Numbered from the stretch's first letter, positions 7,006 to 14,353 are shown. The stretch: 20,834 bases of DNA from Ruminococcus sp. (GCA_004558485.1 SFCS01000021.1:1-20834); one strand, 5' to 3'. Numbers and translations are program-made. Notes: generated from the letters alone by a model not told the origin.

Positions 7006-8046
7006 GTGAAAAAACGGCTCATTGTCTCTCTGTCGCTTTGCGGCGCTTTGCTGGCAACAGTCGGCGTTATCCTGCTGGCAATGCCGAGCGGCGCCGATCA
7101 GGTTCGTTATATAAACCGATATGAATACAAAGACGGAAAACCGCTGCCCGACAACGGCTTGTGCCTCTTTGGTGATTATGAGAGGGAATTCTATCTCAAC
7201 TATTTTTATAACGGCGTTTTTTTAATTGACGAAAGCGTCACGGGAAACGAAACGCCAAAGGAAGCAGCACGCATCACAGCAAAAAATCAGATGATCGAAG
7301 AGTGCAAGGCCTATATTGAAAGCCTGTACGGCAAAGCCATGCCGCAGGAGGTGTTCGATACCAATTGCCACTACCTCACAGAGACACTTGGCGAAATTGC
7401 TAAGCTTAATCGGGAAAGAACGCCGGAGGAAAAGATTTTGTATCACATCAACTGGTTTCGCGGGGTAATAAGCGAGGACATCTCCTACGCCGAGCATAGC
7501 GGACATGTTTCTGCAGACGATGACAGCAGAAATATTCCTGTAATGAAAGAGGCAGTCGCAAAATTGAAGAGCTTGCATGAAGCGTTTAAAACCGGAACCG
7601 TTGATGTGCAAACCACACTGGAGCAATATAAAGAGGCTGTTGAGCTGCTGAAGGTCGGCTGTCCCGAATTGTATAAGATGGAAAAAGAAAACAAAGAGCC
7701 CATTGAGTCCTTGGTGGAGCCGCCCAAACCCAAAGCAGAACGGTCACCGTTAGAAAAGCTTTCCGACTATACTTTTCGTATGCTTGGCGATATCGATGAG
7801 GAAATCCGTGCCGGACAAAACAATTCCGATGACACCCCCGCCGAGCTCATTCGAAATGTCCCGATGCTGGAGGAGGCATCGAAAAGAACAACCGCATTGA
7901 CTGCCGCGTTTTATCCTTGTTCCATCGACTTTGAGTCGGCGTGGGAAGAGCACAAAGCGTGCGTTGAGATGCTGAAGGACGCCAGCCCCAGTTTGTACAG
8001 ACTCGAAAAAATGCGTCTCACGCCTCTCGAGCTCCTGCAGGAATAA
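7006..8046 (+). CDS. Secreted or membrane-anchored protein with an ungapped internal duplication
   Basis: A 346-residue protein not assignable to a known family. GTG 7006 was chosen because AAGGAGG lies at 6991-6997. An in-frame GTG-type frame open from 6958 lacks such a site. Residues 5-28 form a signal or anchor segment. A non-repeated region follows (about 30-137). Residues 138-238 and 246-346 then align end to end without gaps, about 32 of 101 positions identical, with shared landmarks near RxPxEK, RN-[IV]P, EA, VE-L-LK, P-LY and PxExLxE. Both copies look mainly helical and charged. The gene is less GC-rich than its neighbours. It lies between intact sleL and a fragment of a second sleL end, and is closed by a hairpin at 8057-8084. 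Function unknown. Confidence 0.88.
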   Translation: MKKRLIVSLSLCGALLATVGVILLAMPSGADQVRYINRYEYKDGKPLPDNGLCLFGDYEREFYLNYFYNGVFLIDESVTGNETPKEAARITAKNQMIEECKAYIESLYGKAMPQEVFDTNCHYLTETLGEIAKLNRERTPEEKILYHINWFRGVISEDISYAEHSGHVSADDDSRNIPVMKEAVAKLKSLHEAFKTGTVDVQTTLEQYKEAVELLKVGCPELYKMEKENKEPIESLVEPPKPKAERSPLEKLSDYTFRMLGDIDEEIRAGQNNSDDTPAELIRNVPMLEEASKRTTALTAAFYPCSIDFESAWEEHKACVEMLKDASPSLYRLEKMRLTPLELLQE

Positions 8047-8056
8047 AATGTCCCGT

Positions 8057-8084
8057 AAACAGCAGGGCTTTTGCCCTGCTGTTT
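8057..8084 (+). terminator. Hairpin after the duplicated-domain gene
   Basis: A perfect 12-base-pair stem (8057-8068 with 8073-8084) with a TTTT loop starts 10 bases after the stop. The downstream T run is weak, so termination may be partial. Confidence 0.65.
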
Positions 8085-8094
8085 GCAGATTTTC

Positions 8095-8148
8095 CGCATC
8101 GCTGCCGCTTTCACGGTGCTCTCCGCCATGCAGCGGGTCGCGGAATAA
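8095..8148 (+). pseudogene. Relic of the 3' end of a second sleL-like gene
   Basis: Read in the frame ending at TAA 8146-8148, the sequence gives FTVLSAMQRVAE, matching the last residues of the intact SleL (FMVLSALYRIVE) and stopping at the same place. The DNA matches too (for example 16 of 18 bases over the TTC-GGTGCT-TCCGCC part). Nothing upstream of 8095 is recognisable as GH18. It is therefore a remnant, not a functional gene. Confidence 0.7.
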
Positions 8149-8208
8149 AAATTTTTCTTCCGACATATTACGCGCTTTGCGGGGTACACTAGCGGCGGAG
8201 GGATGAAG

Positions 8209-8412
8209 ATGGAAAGACGGGAAATTGAAGCACCGCGTCCGAAAAAGGACGAGGACGACAAAAAGCTGTCGCCGGTCACGCCGATCGTGGCGGGGAGCAG
8301 CGTCGTTTTGCAGCATCAGAGCGAAAACGCCGTGCCGTCGGATGTGGGCGGCAGCTACACCGGCACGCCGATCGACGGCGGGCAACCGGTGCAGGACGCG
8401 GACGATCTGTGA
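8209..8412 (+). CDS. Small hydrophilic protein of unknown function
   Basis: A 67-residue protein, highly charged at the N terminus (EAPRPKKDEDDKK) and rich in glycine, serine and proline after that, ending in acidic residues. There is no membrane segment or lipobox. ATG 8209 is preferred over ATG 8203 because GGAGGG at 8197-8202 would touch the earlier codon and leaves six bases to the later one. I do not recognise a family. The low-complexity, probably unfolded sequence would fit a small spore or surface-associated protein, but there is no direct evidence. The gene is closed by a strong terminator at 8438. Confidence 0.65.
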   Translation: MERREIEAPRPKKDEDDKKLSPVTPIVAGSSVVLQHQSENAVPSDVGGSYTGTPIDGGQPVQDADDL

Positions 8413-8437
8413 GGCGTCAAAGCCTTTGCAGGGTGCA

Positions 8438-8469
8438 AAAAAGGCACACCGTTTTCGGTGTGCCTTTTT
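8438..8469. terminator. Bidirectional terminator between convergent genes
   Basis: A 14-base-pair stem (8438-8451 with 8456-8469) with a TTTT loop has A and T runs on its two sides. It serves the plus-strand small gene and the minus-strand DUF1653 gene. Confidence 0.85.
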
Positions 8470-8470
8470 G

Positions 8471-8689
8471 TTATTCCTCGATCTCGGTGAAACGGAAAAC
8501 CGTCTTGCCGTCCCGCTCCACGGTTTCCAAAAACATGGCGAGCGGGCGCGCCCACACGCCGCCGTCCCCGTATTGCTGCTGATATATCACGAGCGGCTCG
8601 CCCGTCTCACTGTGCTTTGCCAGCGCCAACACGCGGTATTCCATGCCCTTGAAGTGGCGGTATCTGCCGCCTATGTGCAGCTCCCTCAT
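8471..8689 (-). CDS. DUF1653 family protein
   Basis: A 72-residue protein that consists almost entirely of the DUF1653 domain: G-R-Y-R-H-F-K-G near the start, YRVLALAKHSETGEPLV in the middle, and a VWARPLAMF segment. The function of the family is unknown; it is small, soluble and widespread in bacteria. ATG 8689 overlaps the stop of the upstream PrsA-like gene (ATGA), so its translation is probably coupled, which explains the lack of a good ribosome binding site of its own. A start 10 codons further upstream would lie inside the preceding gene and adds non-conserved residues. Confidence 0.9.
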   Translation of the reverse strand: MRELHIGGRYRHFKGMEYRVLALAKHSETGEPLVIYQQQYGDGGVWARPLAMFLETVERDGKTVFRFTEIEE

Positions 8690-9762
8690 GATGCGGAAAC
8701 GAAGTCCTTCGGATCGCACATTTTATAAGCGCGGCTGTTGAGATCATATTGCAGCGTCTTGGCATAGGTCTTGATCTCTTCGTCGAACTCGTCGAACTTC
8801 AGCGCAAGGAGGATGCTCTGACGGCTGTCCTCATAATAGGTCTTGTGGTCGTCGCCCGACTCGGGATCGAGACGCAGGATGAGCGCGGAGGTCTTTTTCG
8901 TGCCGCCCGCGTCATAATCGACGATCTGCGCCTTGCCGACCGGCACGCTCTTGACTGCCTCGGCAAGCGCGGAGTCGGAGGCTTGCTTTGCGTCCGCATC
9001 GGTGCGGGTGTCCTTGTCGGTCAGGGTCTGCAGCGTTTTGTTCTCGCCGTCGGCGGTATCATAGTTATACTGCGCGATCACGGCGTTGAAGTCGCCGCTC
9101 TTTTGGTACATATCGAGATACTTCTGCAGCGTTTGCTTGTTCTGCGCCTGCTTTTCGTCGGACAGCGCCGTGCCGTTGCTGTCGGTCTGCGAGATCGAAA
9201 TGAGCTTATAGCTGATATAGTTCTCGTCGAAATAGGTGCGCACATCGGTCTCGGCGACCTCCTTGCTGCCGCCCTTGTCATAGTGGGCGAGGAACAGGGA
9301 CAGCTCGTTGCGATAGTACGCCATGCACATCTTCTCATAGCTTTCCTTGCTCACGCCGAAGGTGAGCAGGGTCTTTTCGCTGACCGCATCCACCATTTTC
9401 TTGGCGTTTTCGGTGGTCTTCTCGTTATAGGCGACATTTTCCTCTTTGAGCTTGTTCTCCAGCGCCTTTTGGCGGATGACGGTATCCACGGTGGAGAGCT
9501 TTAAGTATTCATCGAGCTTGACCTGCTTGTCGTTGTAGGTATAGGTCTGCTCCCAGATGTCGGTGCCCTGCTGGGCATAGTAATACAGCCCGCCGTTATA
9601 GTACACCTGCTGGAACGCATCCAGCAGATAGGCGAGATATTCGCCGGTGCCGTAGTCCTTGCCGTCGACGGTGATCGCCACCTTGGGGGTGGAGCCGCAG
9701 GCGGTGAAGGAAAGGAGCATGACCGCGCACAAAAGCGCAGCAATCAGTTTTTTCAGTTTCAA
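8686..9762 (-). CDS. PrsA-like lipoprotein, peptidyl-prolyl isomerase family, degenerate
   Basis: A 358-residue lipoprotein. The start is TTG 9762, with GGAGG eight bases upstream; a further upstream ATG at 9822 overlaps the -35 of the promoter. The leader ends FTAC, giving lipidation after export. The body has the SurA/PrsA N-terminal helical layout (VDGKDYGTGEYLAYLLDA, long helices with KALENKLKEENV) followed by a region in the place of the parvulin domain (about 200-300) that lacks a clear active-site pattern, so it may be a chaperone without isomerase activity. PrsA-type proteins help exported proteins fold at the membrane surface. It is the first gene of a two-gene operon with DUF1653. 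Confidence 0.82.
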   Translation of the reverse strand: MKLKKLIAALLCAVMLLSFTACGSTPKVAITVDGKDYGTGEYLAYLLDAFQQVYYNGGLYYYAQQGTDIWEQTYTYNDKQVKLDEYLKLSTVDTVIRQKALENKLKEENVAYNEKTTENAKKMVDAVSEKTLLTFGVSKESYEKMCMAYYRNELSLFLAHYDKGGSKEVAETDVRTYFDENYISYKLISISQTDSNGTALSDEKQAQNKQTLQKYLDMYQKSGDFNAVIAQYNYDTADGENKTLQTLTDKDTRTDADAKQASDSALAEAVKSVPVGKAQIVDYDAGGTKKTSALILRLDPESGDDHKTYYEDSRQSILLALKFDEFDEEIKTYAKTLQYDLNSRAYKMCDPKDFVSAS

Positions 9763-9792
9763 GATAACAGCCTCCCTATTACAGATGTTTAC

Positions 9793-9821
9793 AGTATACC
9801 AAATATTTTTTCGCTTGTCCA
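9793..9821 (-). promoter_or_regulatory. Promoter of the PrsA-like gene
   Basis: On the minus strand TGGACA (9821-9816) and TATACT (9798-9793) are 17 bases apart, about 30 bases before the start codon. Confidence 0.75.
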
Positions 9822-9842
9822 TGATCTTTTTTTCTTTTCCAC

Positions 9843-9871
9843 TGGATTTATGGCAAAAAATGTGCTATTAT
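9843..9871 (+). promoter_or_regulatory. Candidate promoter of the transketolase genes
   Basis: TATTAT (9866-9871) is a fair -10; the -35 (TGGATT, 9843-9848, 17-base spacer) is weak. It is the best candidate before the gene at 9904. Confidence 0.4.
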
Positions 9872-9903
9872 GGTTCTATACAAGTGCGAAAGGACGATCT
9901 TCC

Positions 9904-10755
9904 ATGGACGCTGCAACGAAAAAACAACTGGAAATCGCCGCGACCCGCATCCGCATGGCGGTCATCGAAGGGACTTATCATGCGAAAAGCGGGCATCCCG
10001 GCGGCTCACTCTCGATCGCGGATACGCTTTCGTATCTCTACTTCTCCGAAATGCGCATCCGTCCGGAACAGCCGGACTGGGAGGATCGCGACCGTTTTGT
10101 GCTCTCGAAGGGGCACGCCGCGCCCGCGCTTTACGGGGCGCTGGCTGTGCGCGGGTTTTTCTCCGAGGAGCTGATCCCGACGCTGCGGCACATCGGCTCT
10201 GTTTTGCAGGGACATCCCGACATGAAGCACATTCCCGGCGTCGATATGTCGACCGGCTCTCTCGGGCAGGGCGTTTCCGCTGCGGCGGGCATGGCGCTCG
10301 GCGCCAAGCTGTCCGACAAGGCTTTTCGCGTCTATACCATTCTCGGCGACGGCGAGCTCGAGGAAGGGCAGGTCTGGGAGGCGGCGATGTTTGCCGCACA
10401 CAAAAAGCTCGACAATCTCTGTGTCATCGTGGACAACAACGATCTGCAGATCGACGGCAGCCTCGATGAGGTCAACTCTCCCTATCCCATCCCCGAAAAA
10501 TTCGCCGCGTTCGGTTTTCATGTGATCGAAATCCCCGCACACGACTTTGACCGCATCGAGGCAGCGTTTGCCGAGGCGCGGCAGGTGAAGGGTCGCCCGA
10601 CCGCCATCATTCAGAAGAGCATCAAGGGCAAGGGCGTCGATTTCATGGAAAATCAGGTCGGCTGGCACGGAAAAGCCCCGAACGATGAGGAATATGCAAA
10701 GGCGATGACCGCGCTGCGCGCGACGCTGGCGGCGGTTTCGGAGGGTGAAGTATGA
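9904..10755 (+). CDS. Transketolase, N-terminal subunit
   Basis: A 283-residue protein covering the thiamine diphosphate-binding half of transketolase. Motifs in order: HAKSGHPGGSLS (26-37), SKGHAAPALY (68-77), TGSLGQG (117-123), and the cofactor motif GDGELEEGQ (148-156) ending in VDNND (176-180). With the C-terminal subunit it moves two-carbon units between sugar phosphates in the non-oxidative pentose phosphate pathway. The start ATG 9904 is preceded by AAAGGA. The downstream gene begins inside its stop codon (ATGA), which links production of the two halves. A split transketolase is common in Firmicutes and archaea. Confidence 0.95.
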   Translation: MDAATKKQLEIAATRIRMAVIEGTYHAKSGHPGGSLSIADTLSYLYFSEMRIRPEQPDWEDRDRFVLSKGHAAPALYGALAVRGFFSEELIPTLRHIGSVLQGHPDMKHIPGVDMSTGSLGQGVSAAAGMALGAKLSDKAFRVYTILGDGELEEGQVWEAAMFAAHKKLDNLCVIVDNNDLQIDGSLDEVNSPYPIPEKFAAFGFHVIEIPAHDFDRIEAAFAEARQVKGRPTAIIQKSIKGKGVDFMENQVGWHGKAPNDEEYAKAMTALRATLAAVSEGEV

Positions 10756-11699
10756 GTGAAGTGAAAAAGATCGCCACCCGCGACAGCTACGGCGCGGCGC
10801 TGGTAGAGCTCGGCAAGAGCAACCCCGATCTCGTGGTGCTGGACGCCGACCTGTCCGCCGCCACCAAAACGGGCATATTCAAAAAGGCGTTCCCCGACCG
10901 TTTTATCAACGCCGGCATCGCCGAGGGCAACATGATGAGCGTTGCCGCAGGCCTTGCGACCACGGGAAAGACCGTGTTTGCCTCGTCCTTTGCCATGTTT
11001 GCGGCGGGACGCGCATTTGAACAGGTGCGTAATTCCATCGGCTATCCGCATCTGAATGTGAAGATCGGCGCGACCCACGCGGGCATTTCCGTCGGCGAGG
11101 ACGGCGCGACGCATCAGTGCTGTGAGGACATCGCGCTCATGCGCTCCATCCCCGGCATGACGATTTTAAATCCCGCGGACGACACCGAGGCGCGCAAGGC
11201 GGTTTTTGCCGCCGCAGCGCTTGACGGACCGGTCTATCTGCGGCTCGGCAGACTGGCGGTGCCGGTGCTGTTTGACAAGGACTATCCGTTCGCCGTCGGC
11301 AAGGGCGTGCAGCTTGTTGCCGGAAACGATGTCACCATCGTGGCGACCGGGCTTTTGGTCGCGGAGGCGCTCATCGCCGCCGAGCAGCTCAAAAACGAGG
11401 GCATTTCCGCCCGCGTCATCGACATGGCGACGATCAAGCCCATCGACCGCGACATTCTCGTCGCCGCCGCAGGGGAGACCGGCGCGATCGTCACCGCCGA
11501 GGAGCACAATGTGATCGGCGGTCTCGGCAGCGCGGTCACGGAGGTCATCTGCGAGACCGTGCCCGTGCCGGTGCTGCGCGTCGGCGTCATGGACACCTTC
11601 GGCAAATCCGGACCGGCAAAGGAGCTTTTGCCGCTTTTCGGTCTTTGCGCGGCAAACATCGCCGCAAAGGCCAAGGACGCCATCAGGGCAAAACACTGA
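10752..11699 (+). CDS. Transketolase, C-terminal subunit
   Basis: A 315-residue protein covering the pyrimidine-binding and C-terminal domains. The conserved FINAGIAEGNM segment supplies the glutamate (E58) that activates the cofactor. FASSFAMFAAGRAFEQVR, THAGISVGEDGATHQ and the C-terminal part (VTAEEHNVIGGLGSAV, FGKSG) follow in the family order. 1-Deoxyxylulose-5-phosphate synthase shares this fold, but the split into a partner gene directly upstream fits transketolase. It overlaps the N-terminal subunit gene by four bases and is closed by a strong terminator at 11716, so the pair forms a complete operon. Confidence 0.95.
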   Translation: MSEVKKIATRDSYGAALVELGKSNPDLVVLDADLSAATKTGIFKKAFPDRFINAGIAEGNMMSVAAGLATTGKTVFASSFAMFAAGRAFEQVRNSIGYPHLNVKIGATHAGISVGEDGATHQCCEDIALMRSIPGMTILNPADDTEARKAVFAAAALDGPVYLRLGRLAVPVLFDKDYPFAVGKGVQLVAGNDVTIVATGLLVAEALIAAEQLKNEGISARVIDMATIKPIDRDILVAAAGETGAIVTAEEHNVIGGLGSAVTEVICETVPVPVLRVGVMDTFGKSGPAKELLPLFGLCAANIAAKAKDAIRAKH

Positions 11700-11715
11700 A
11701 CCATATGTACCCGGG

Positions 11716-11749
11716 ACCCACCGCCCGCAACTGCGGGCGGTGGGTTTTT
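11716..11749 (+). terminator. Terminator of the transketolase operon
   Basis: A perfect 13-base-pair GC-rich stem (11716-11728 with 11733-11745), an AACT loop and a T run follow the stop codon by about 17 bases. Confidence 0.9.
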
Positions 11750-11777
11750 CTCCGAAAACTGCACACACTCTCCTTAG

Positions 11778-11835
11778 GCTCCCCTCTTTCCATAGAGGGG
11801 AGCAGTCCGCGCATACACGAGGACTGAGGGGTGTT
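11778..11835 (+). repeat. Two-hairpin dispersed repeat, copy 1
   Basis: Hairpin 1 has a 10-base-pair stem (11778-11787 with 11794-11803) and loop TTCCAT; hairpin 2 pairs CAGTCC (11803-11808) with GGACTG (11821-11826); the tail is AGGGGTGTT. Copy 2 is at 16075-16132. The two copies share both hairpins and the tail but differ in paired bases. Similar hairpin pairs are, to my knowledge, scattered in related Clostridia genomes. Confidence 0.8.
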
Positions 11836-11883
11836 GCAGGTTGGCAGACATCACATACGCCCGGCGATGAACGGTGAGCGGGT

Positions 11884-12300
11884 TCATATATAGATGATCG
11901 TCTTTCCTTTCCTCTCTGCAAGCTGTACATATTTTTCCGCATTACCGCTGCGTCGGATATAGGCAACGATATACCCTGCCTTTTCAAGCATATAACGATT
12001 GCGGTACGCAATGCAACACCGCTTTGGGACGGTCTCTATAGTATCGGGAAGCAGGGTTTCCTCCTCCGAAAACAGCACATCCTTTCTCGGCATATACGCT
12101 AATACAACGCTGTATCTTATATACGGATACAGCGTTTTTGCTTTTTTCAGGGCAGTATAAACAAAATAGTCGTAGTTGCCGTGATTACCAACAAGAAAAT
12201 GAGTTGCTCTTTTTTGTTCTATCAAATCAAAAATGGTTTTTTCCAGCGTGGGACATATATCTGCGGAGCAATCGCTATTACCAAAAAATGTGCAAATCAT
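11884..12300 (-). CDS. SLOG-type (DUF1273/YpsA-like) Rossmann-fold protein
   Basis: A 138-residue protein with the layout of small SLOG-superfamily proteins: MICTFFGNSDC at the start (family members usually have FFGHRDC; here the histidine is asparagine), VGNHGNYDYFVYTALKK (38-54), an AYMPRKD region, ETVPKRCCIAYRNRYML and a final strand YIVAYIRRSGNAEKYVQLAERKGKTIIYI. SLOG proteins bind nucleotides or nucleotide-derived ligands, and some act in defence or stress signalling. The ligand here is unknown. A GAAGGAA site precedes ATG 12300. The gene is more A+T-rich than its neighbours and divergent from an Xre-type regulator, with operator-like repeats in the shared promoter region, so its expression is probably set by that regulator. 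Confidence 0.85.
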   Translation of the reverse strand: MICTFFGNSDCSADICPTLEKTIFDLIEQKRATHFLVGNHGNYDYFVYTALKKAKTLYPYIRYSVVLAYMPRKDVLFSEEETLLPDTIETVPKRCCIAYRNRYMLEKAGYIVAYIRRSGNAEKYVQLAERKGKTIIYI

Positions 12301-12315
12301 AACGACATTCCTTCG

Positions 12316-12393
12316 TTCTGACCAGTATAGCGGTCAATATTTTTCTTTATTCTATCACACAATAAAGAAAACTGCAACCAATACCGGTCAGAA
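12316..12393. promoter_or_regulatory. Operator-like repeats in the SLOG/Xre divergent region
   Basis: Three related 13-base sites occur: 12316-12328 (inverted; TTCTGACCAGTAT), 12327-12339 and 12381-12393 (ATACCGGTCAGAA). Sites 1 and 3 match in 12 of 13 positions as reverse complements; site 2 matches site 3 in 10 of 13. Sites 1 and 2 cover TATACT, a minus-strand -10 for the SLOG gene (12329-12324), and site 3 touches the ribosome binding site of the Xre gene. Confidence 0.6.
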
Positions 12394-12405
12394 AGGAACT
12401 GCAAG

Positions 12406-12642
12406 ATGGAACAAAAAGTCCGACGGGATCGGTGCATGGGCGATAACCTGCGCCGCTTGCGCAATGAACGGGATCTGTCGCAGGAAAAGCTCTGTGCAGC
12501 GCTTCAATTAGAAGGCTGCGACATCGGCAGAACCACCTATGCAAAATATGAATCGGGTGAACTGAACATCCGTGCCAGTGTCCTCATTGCGCTGCATGAC
12601 CTGTATGCATGCAGCTATGACGAATTTTTCAAGGATCTATGA
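12406..12642 (+). CDS. Xre/Cro-type helix-turn-helix regulator
   Basis: A 78-residue protein made of one helix-turn-helix domain of the Xre family: GDNLRRLRNERDLSQEKLCAAL, then IGRTTYAKYESGELNIRAS, then LIALHDLYACSYDEFF. Such small proteins bind operators as dimers and often repress their own gene and a divergent neighbour. ATG 12406 has AAAGGAA seven bases upstream; a second in-frame ATG (12436) at MGDNLRRL would also give a complete domain. The gene is divergent from the SLOG gene and carries an operator-like site directly before its start. No metal or ligand domain is present. Confidence 0.9.
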   Translation: MEQKVRRDRCMGDNLRRLRNERDLSQEKLCAALQLEGCDIGRTTYAKYESGELNIRASVLIALHDLYACSYDEFFKDL

Positions 12643-12646
12643 CAAG

Positions 12647-12675
12647 CCCCCGACGCACCCTATGTGTGTCGGGGG
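12647..12675 (+). terminator. Hairpin after the Xre gene
   Basis: CCCCCGACGCAC (12647-12658) pairs with GTGTGTCGGGGG (12664-12675), including a wobble pair. The following T run is short, so it may be weak. Confidence 0.6.
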
Positions 12676-12714
12676 TTCTGCTGTCTGTAAAAATTTTTTC
12701 GCCGTGCGGTGTTG

Positions 12715-13122
12715 TCATTTCTCCGCGCGCACCAGCGTGATCGTCGCGTTCTCGTCATAGGAAAACACGGTGAGCGTGTCCGCCGTCGCGGTGCAGAGGT
12801 CGTTGCGCATCTGCACTCTGCCGGTGTCGGGATAGGCGGCGGTGGTGTAGAGATGCTCGCCGTCATAGGAATAGGTGAGGGTGTATTCCACCGCGCCCGC
12901 AACGGTCTTTTCTCCCGTGCCGTCGGCATTATAGGTGAACAGAACCGCCCGATCCGTGAAATCATAGGTGTTGCCGTCTCCGTCGGTATAGGCGGTCATC
13001 CGCCATGTGCCGACCATACGCGCCCTATTCTGTGCAAAGGCGTCTTCCTTCTCGCCGCAGCCGACAAGCATCAGCAGCAGCACAAGGCACAGCGCCGCCG
13101 CTGCCGCCAACCGGCGGCTCAT
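12715..13122 (-). CDS. Small lipoprotein with a lipocalin-like domain
   Basis: A 135-residue predicted lipoprotein. The hydrophobic leader ends LMLVGC (cysteine 22). The mature part runs MVGTWRMTAYTDGDG, then alternating strands (FTYNADGTGE, YTLTYSYDGEHLYTT, DTLTVFSYDENATITLVR), a pattern like the beta-barrel lipocalin-like domains of secreted Clostridia proteins. The ligand and role are unknown. Its ATG overlaps the stop codon of the upstream membrane protein gene (ATGA), so translation is coupled and the three minus-strand genes from 14290 to 12715 form one operon. Confidence 0.82.
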   Translation of the reverse strand: MSRRLAAAAALCLVLLLMLVGCGEKEDAFAQNRARMVGTWRMTAYTDGDGNTYDFTDRAVLFTYNADGTGEKTVAGAVEYTLTYSYDGEHLYTTAAYPDTGRVQMRNDLCTATADTLTVFSYDENATITLVRAEK

Positions 13123-13604
13123 GACAACAGCGCGCCGATCGCGCCGAAAAGTCCCGCACTCGCCGCGCCCATGATGACGCCTGCGATGAGCACGCCGAGC
13201 ATCACGGCAAGGGTGCTTTTTTTGAAATCCATGTCGAGCAGGCTCGCTGCCAGCGTCCCCGTCCAGGCGCCCGTCCCCGGCAGGGGAATGGCGACAAACA
13301 GCAGCAGCGCCCAGAAAAGTCCGCGCCCCGCCTTTTGTTGCAGCTTTTGACCGCCCTTGTGCCCCTTTTCCAGGCAGAAGGTGAAAAATTTGCCGATATA
13401 TTTCTTATCCTTGCCCCATTCGAGCACGCGGCGGGCAAACAGGAAAATGATCGGCACGGGGAGCATGTTGCCGATGATGCTGATGATGTACGCCTGCCAC
13501 AGCGGCAGACCCACCGACGGGAGCTGCGAGATCGGGATAGCGCCGCGCAGCTCGATGAGCGGCACCATGGAAACGAGAAAGACGATCAGATATTTTTTGA
13601 GCAT
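13119..13604 (-). CDS. Small multidrug export family (COG2426-type) membrane protein
   Basis: A 161-residue integral membrane protein. Family features are the N-terminal VSMVPLIELRGAIPISQ segment with its P-L-I-E-x-R-G-A-I-P motif, the IISIIGNMLPVPIIFLF span, and the C-terminal PLPGTGAWTGTLAASLL and GVLIAGVIMGAAS spans. The family is annotated as small multidrug export protein, but transport has rarely been tested. ATG 13604 follows AAGGAGG at a good distance; a start six codons earlier (13622) would bury that site. It overlaps the end of the HD-domain gene by 19 bases and the start of the lipoprotein gene by four, so all three are probably made together. Confidence 0.88.
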   Translation of the reverse strand: MLKKYLIVFLVSMVPLIELRGAIPISQLPSVGLPLWQAYIISIIGNMLPVPIIFLFARRVLEWGKDKKYIGKFFTFCLEKGHKGGQKLQQKAGRGLFWALLLFVAIPLPGTGAWTGTLAASLLDMDFKKSTLAVMLGVLIAGVIMGAASAGLFGAIGALLS

Positions 13605-14290
13605 GTTTTTCCTCCTTGGCACCGCGTTTCTTCAAACAGTGCCGACGCCTCCATGTCCGCTGTGAACAGCGCGACGATCTCGGGCTTAAAATCCACGGCG
13701 TTGCTGAAATCATAGTCGTTCGGGGACGAGAAAGGCCCCATGTGCCAGCGGATCATGAGAATTTCCTCCTGCGTCAGCCGCATAAAATTTTGCAGCATGA
13801 TGACGGATTTTTCGCCGTGACCGCAGGGGAAGGTGTCCTCGATGACAAACACCGGCACCGTCTGCCAGTCAAACCGCCCTTTCTGATCGGATTTCAGTCC
13901 GTTCGGGGCATAGACCTTTTGATTGCGGTAGTCCACGGAGTAAAAATTGACCTTGCACAGGTCGTGACACAGCCCTGCAAGCAGGCAGCTTTCCTGCGGG
14001 ATGCCGAGGGAAAGCTGCTCGTTTTTTTGCAGCAGCAGGGCGGTGACATTGAGGCTGTGCTCCGCCAGCGCACCGGCATAGTTGCCGTGAAACCGCGTGG
14101 AGGCGGGCGCGCGGTAATAGTCGCTGCCCGCAAGATAGGCAATGAGCTTGTCCACGCCGTCCCGCTGCACCGTGCCGAGCGCCGTTTCGATGAGCGCCTG
14201 CGTATTCGCCGTGTCGGGGTCGCCGGGAAGTCCCAATTTTTCGATCAGCCACGCCATGAGAGCGCGCTGCCGTTCGTTGACAATATGCAT
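13586..14290 (-). CDS. HD-domain phosphohydrolase-type protein
   Basis: A 234-residue protein with a complete set of HD-superfamily metal ligands: H78, H109-D110 (AGLCHDLCKVN), H158 (GHGEKS), H183 (RWHMG) and D212 (ADMEAS). HD proteins hydrolyse phosphate bonds in nucleotides or nucleic acids using bound metal. The substrate is unknown here. The N-terminal 60 residues are a helical extension. ATG 14290 has AGGAGG six bases upstream and a promoter at 14325-14353. It is the first gene of a three-gene overlapping operon with a membrane protein and a lipoprotein. Confidence 0.9.
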   Translation of the reverse strand: MHIVNERQRALMAWLIEKLGLPGDPDTANTQALIETALGTVQRDGVDKLIAYLAGSDYYRAPASTRFHGNYAGALAEHSLNVTALLLQKNEQLSLGIPQESCLLAGLCHDLCKVNFYSVDYRNQKVYAPNGLKSDQKGRFDWQTVPVFVIEDTFPCGHGEKSVIMLQNFMRLTQEEILMIRWHMGPFSSPNDYDFSNAVDFKPEIVALFTADMEASALFEETRCQGGKTCSKNI

Positions 14291-14324
14291 ACGATCCTCC
14301 TGCGAAAGTCGAAGAATTGAGAAA

Positions 14325-14353
14325 AGTATACCATACTATCCGACAGCCCGCAA
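14325..14353 (-). promoter_or_regulatory. Promoter of the HD-domain operon
   Basis: On the minus strand TTGCGG (14353-14348) and TATACT (14330-14325) are separated by exactly 17 bases, 35 bases before the start codon. Confidence 0.7.

Noticed and set aside
13616..14320. A plus-strand open frame opposite the HD-domain gene
   Set aside because: The minus-strand protein has all HD metal ligands, a ribosome binding site and a promoter; the plus frame has none of these.
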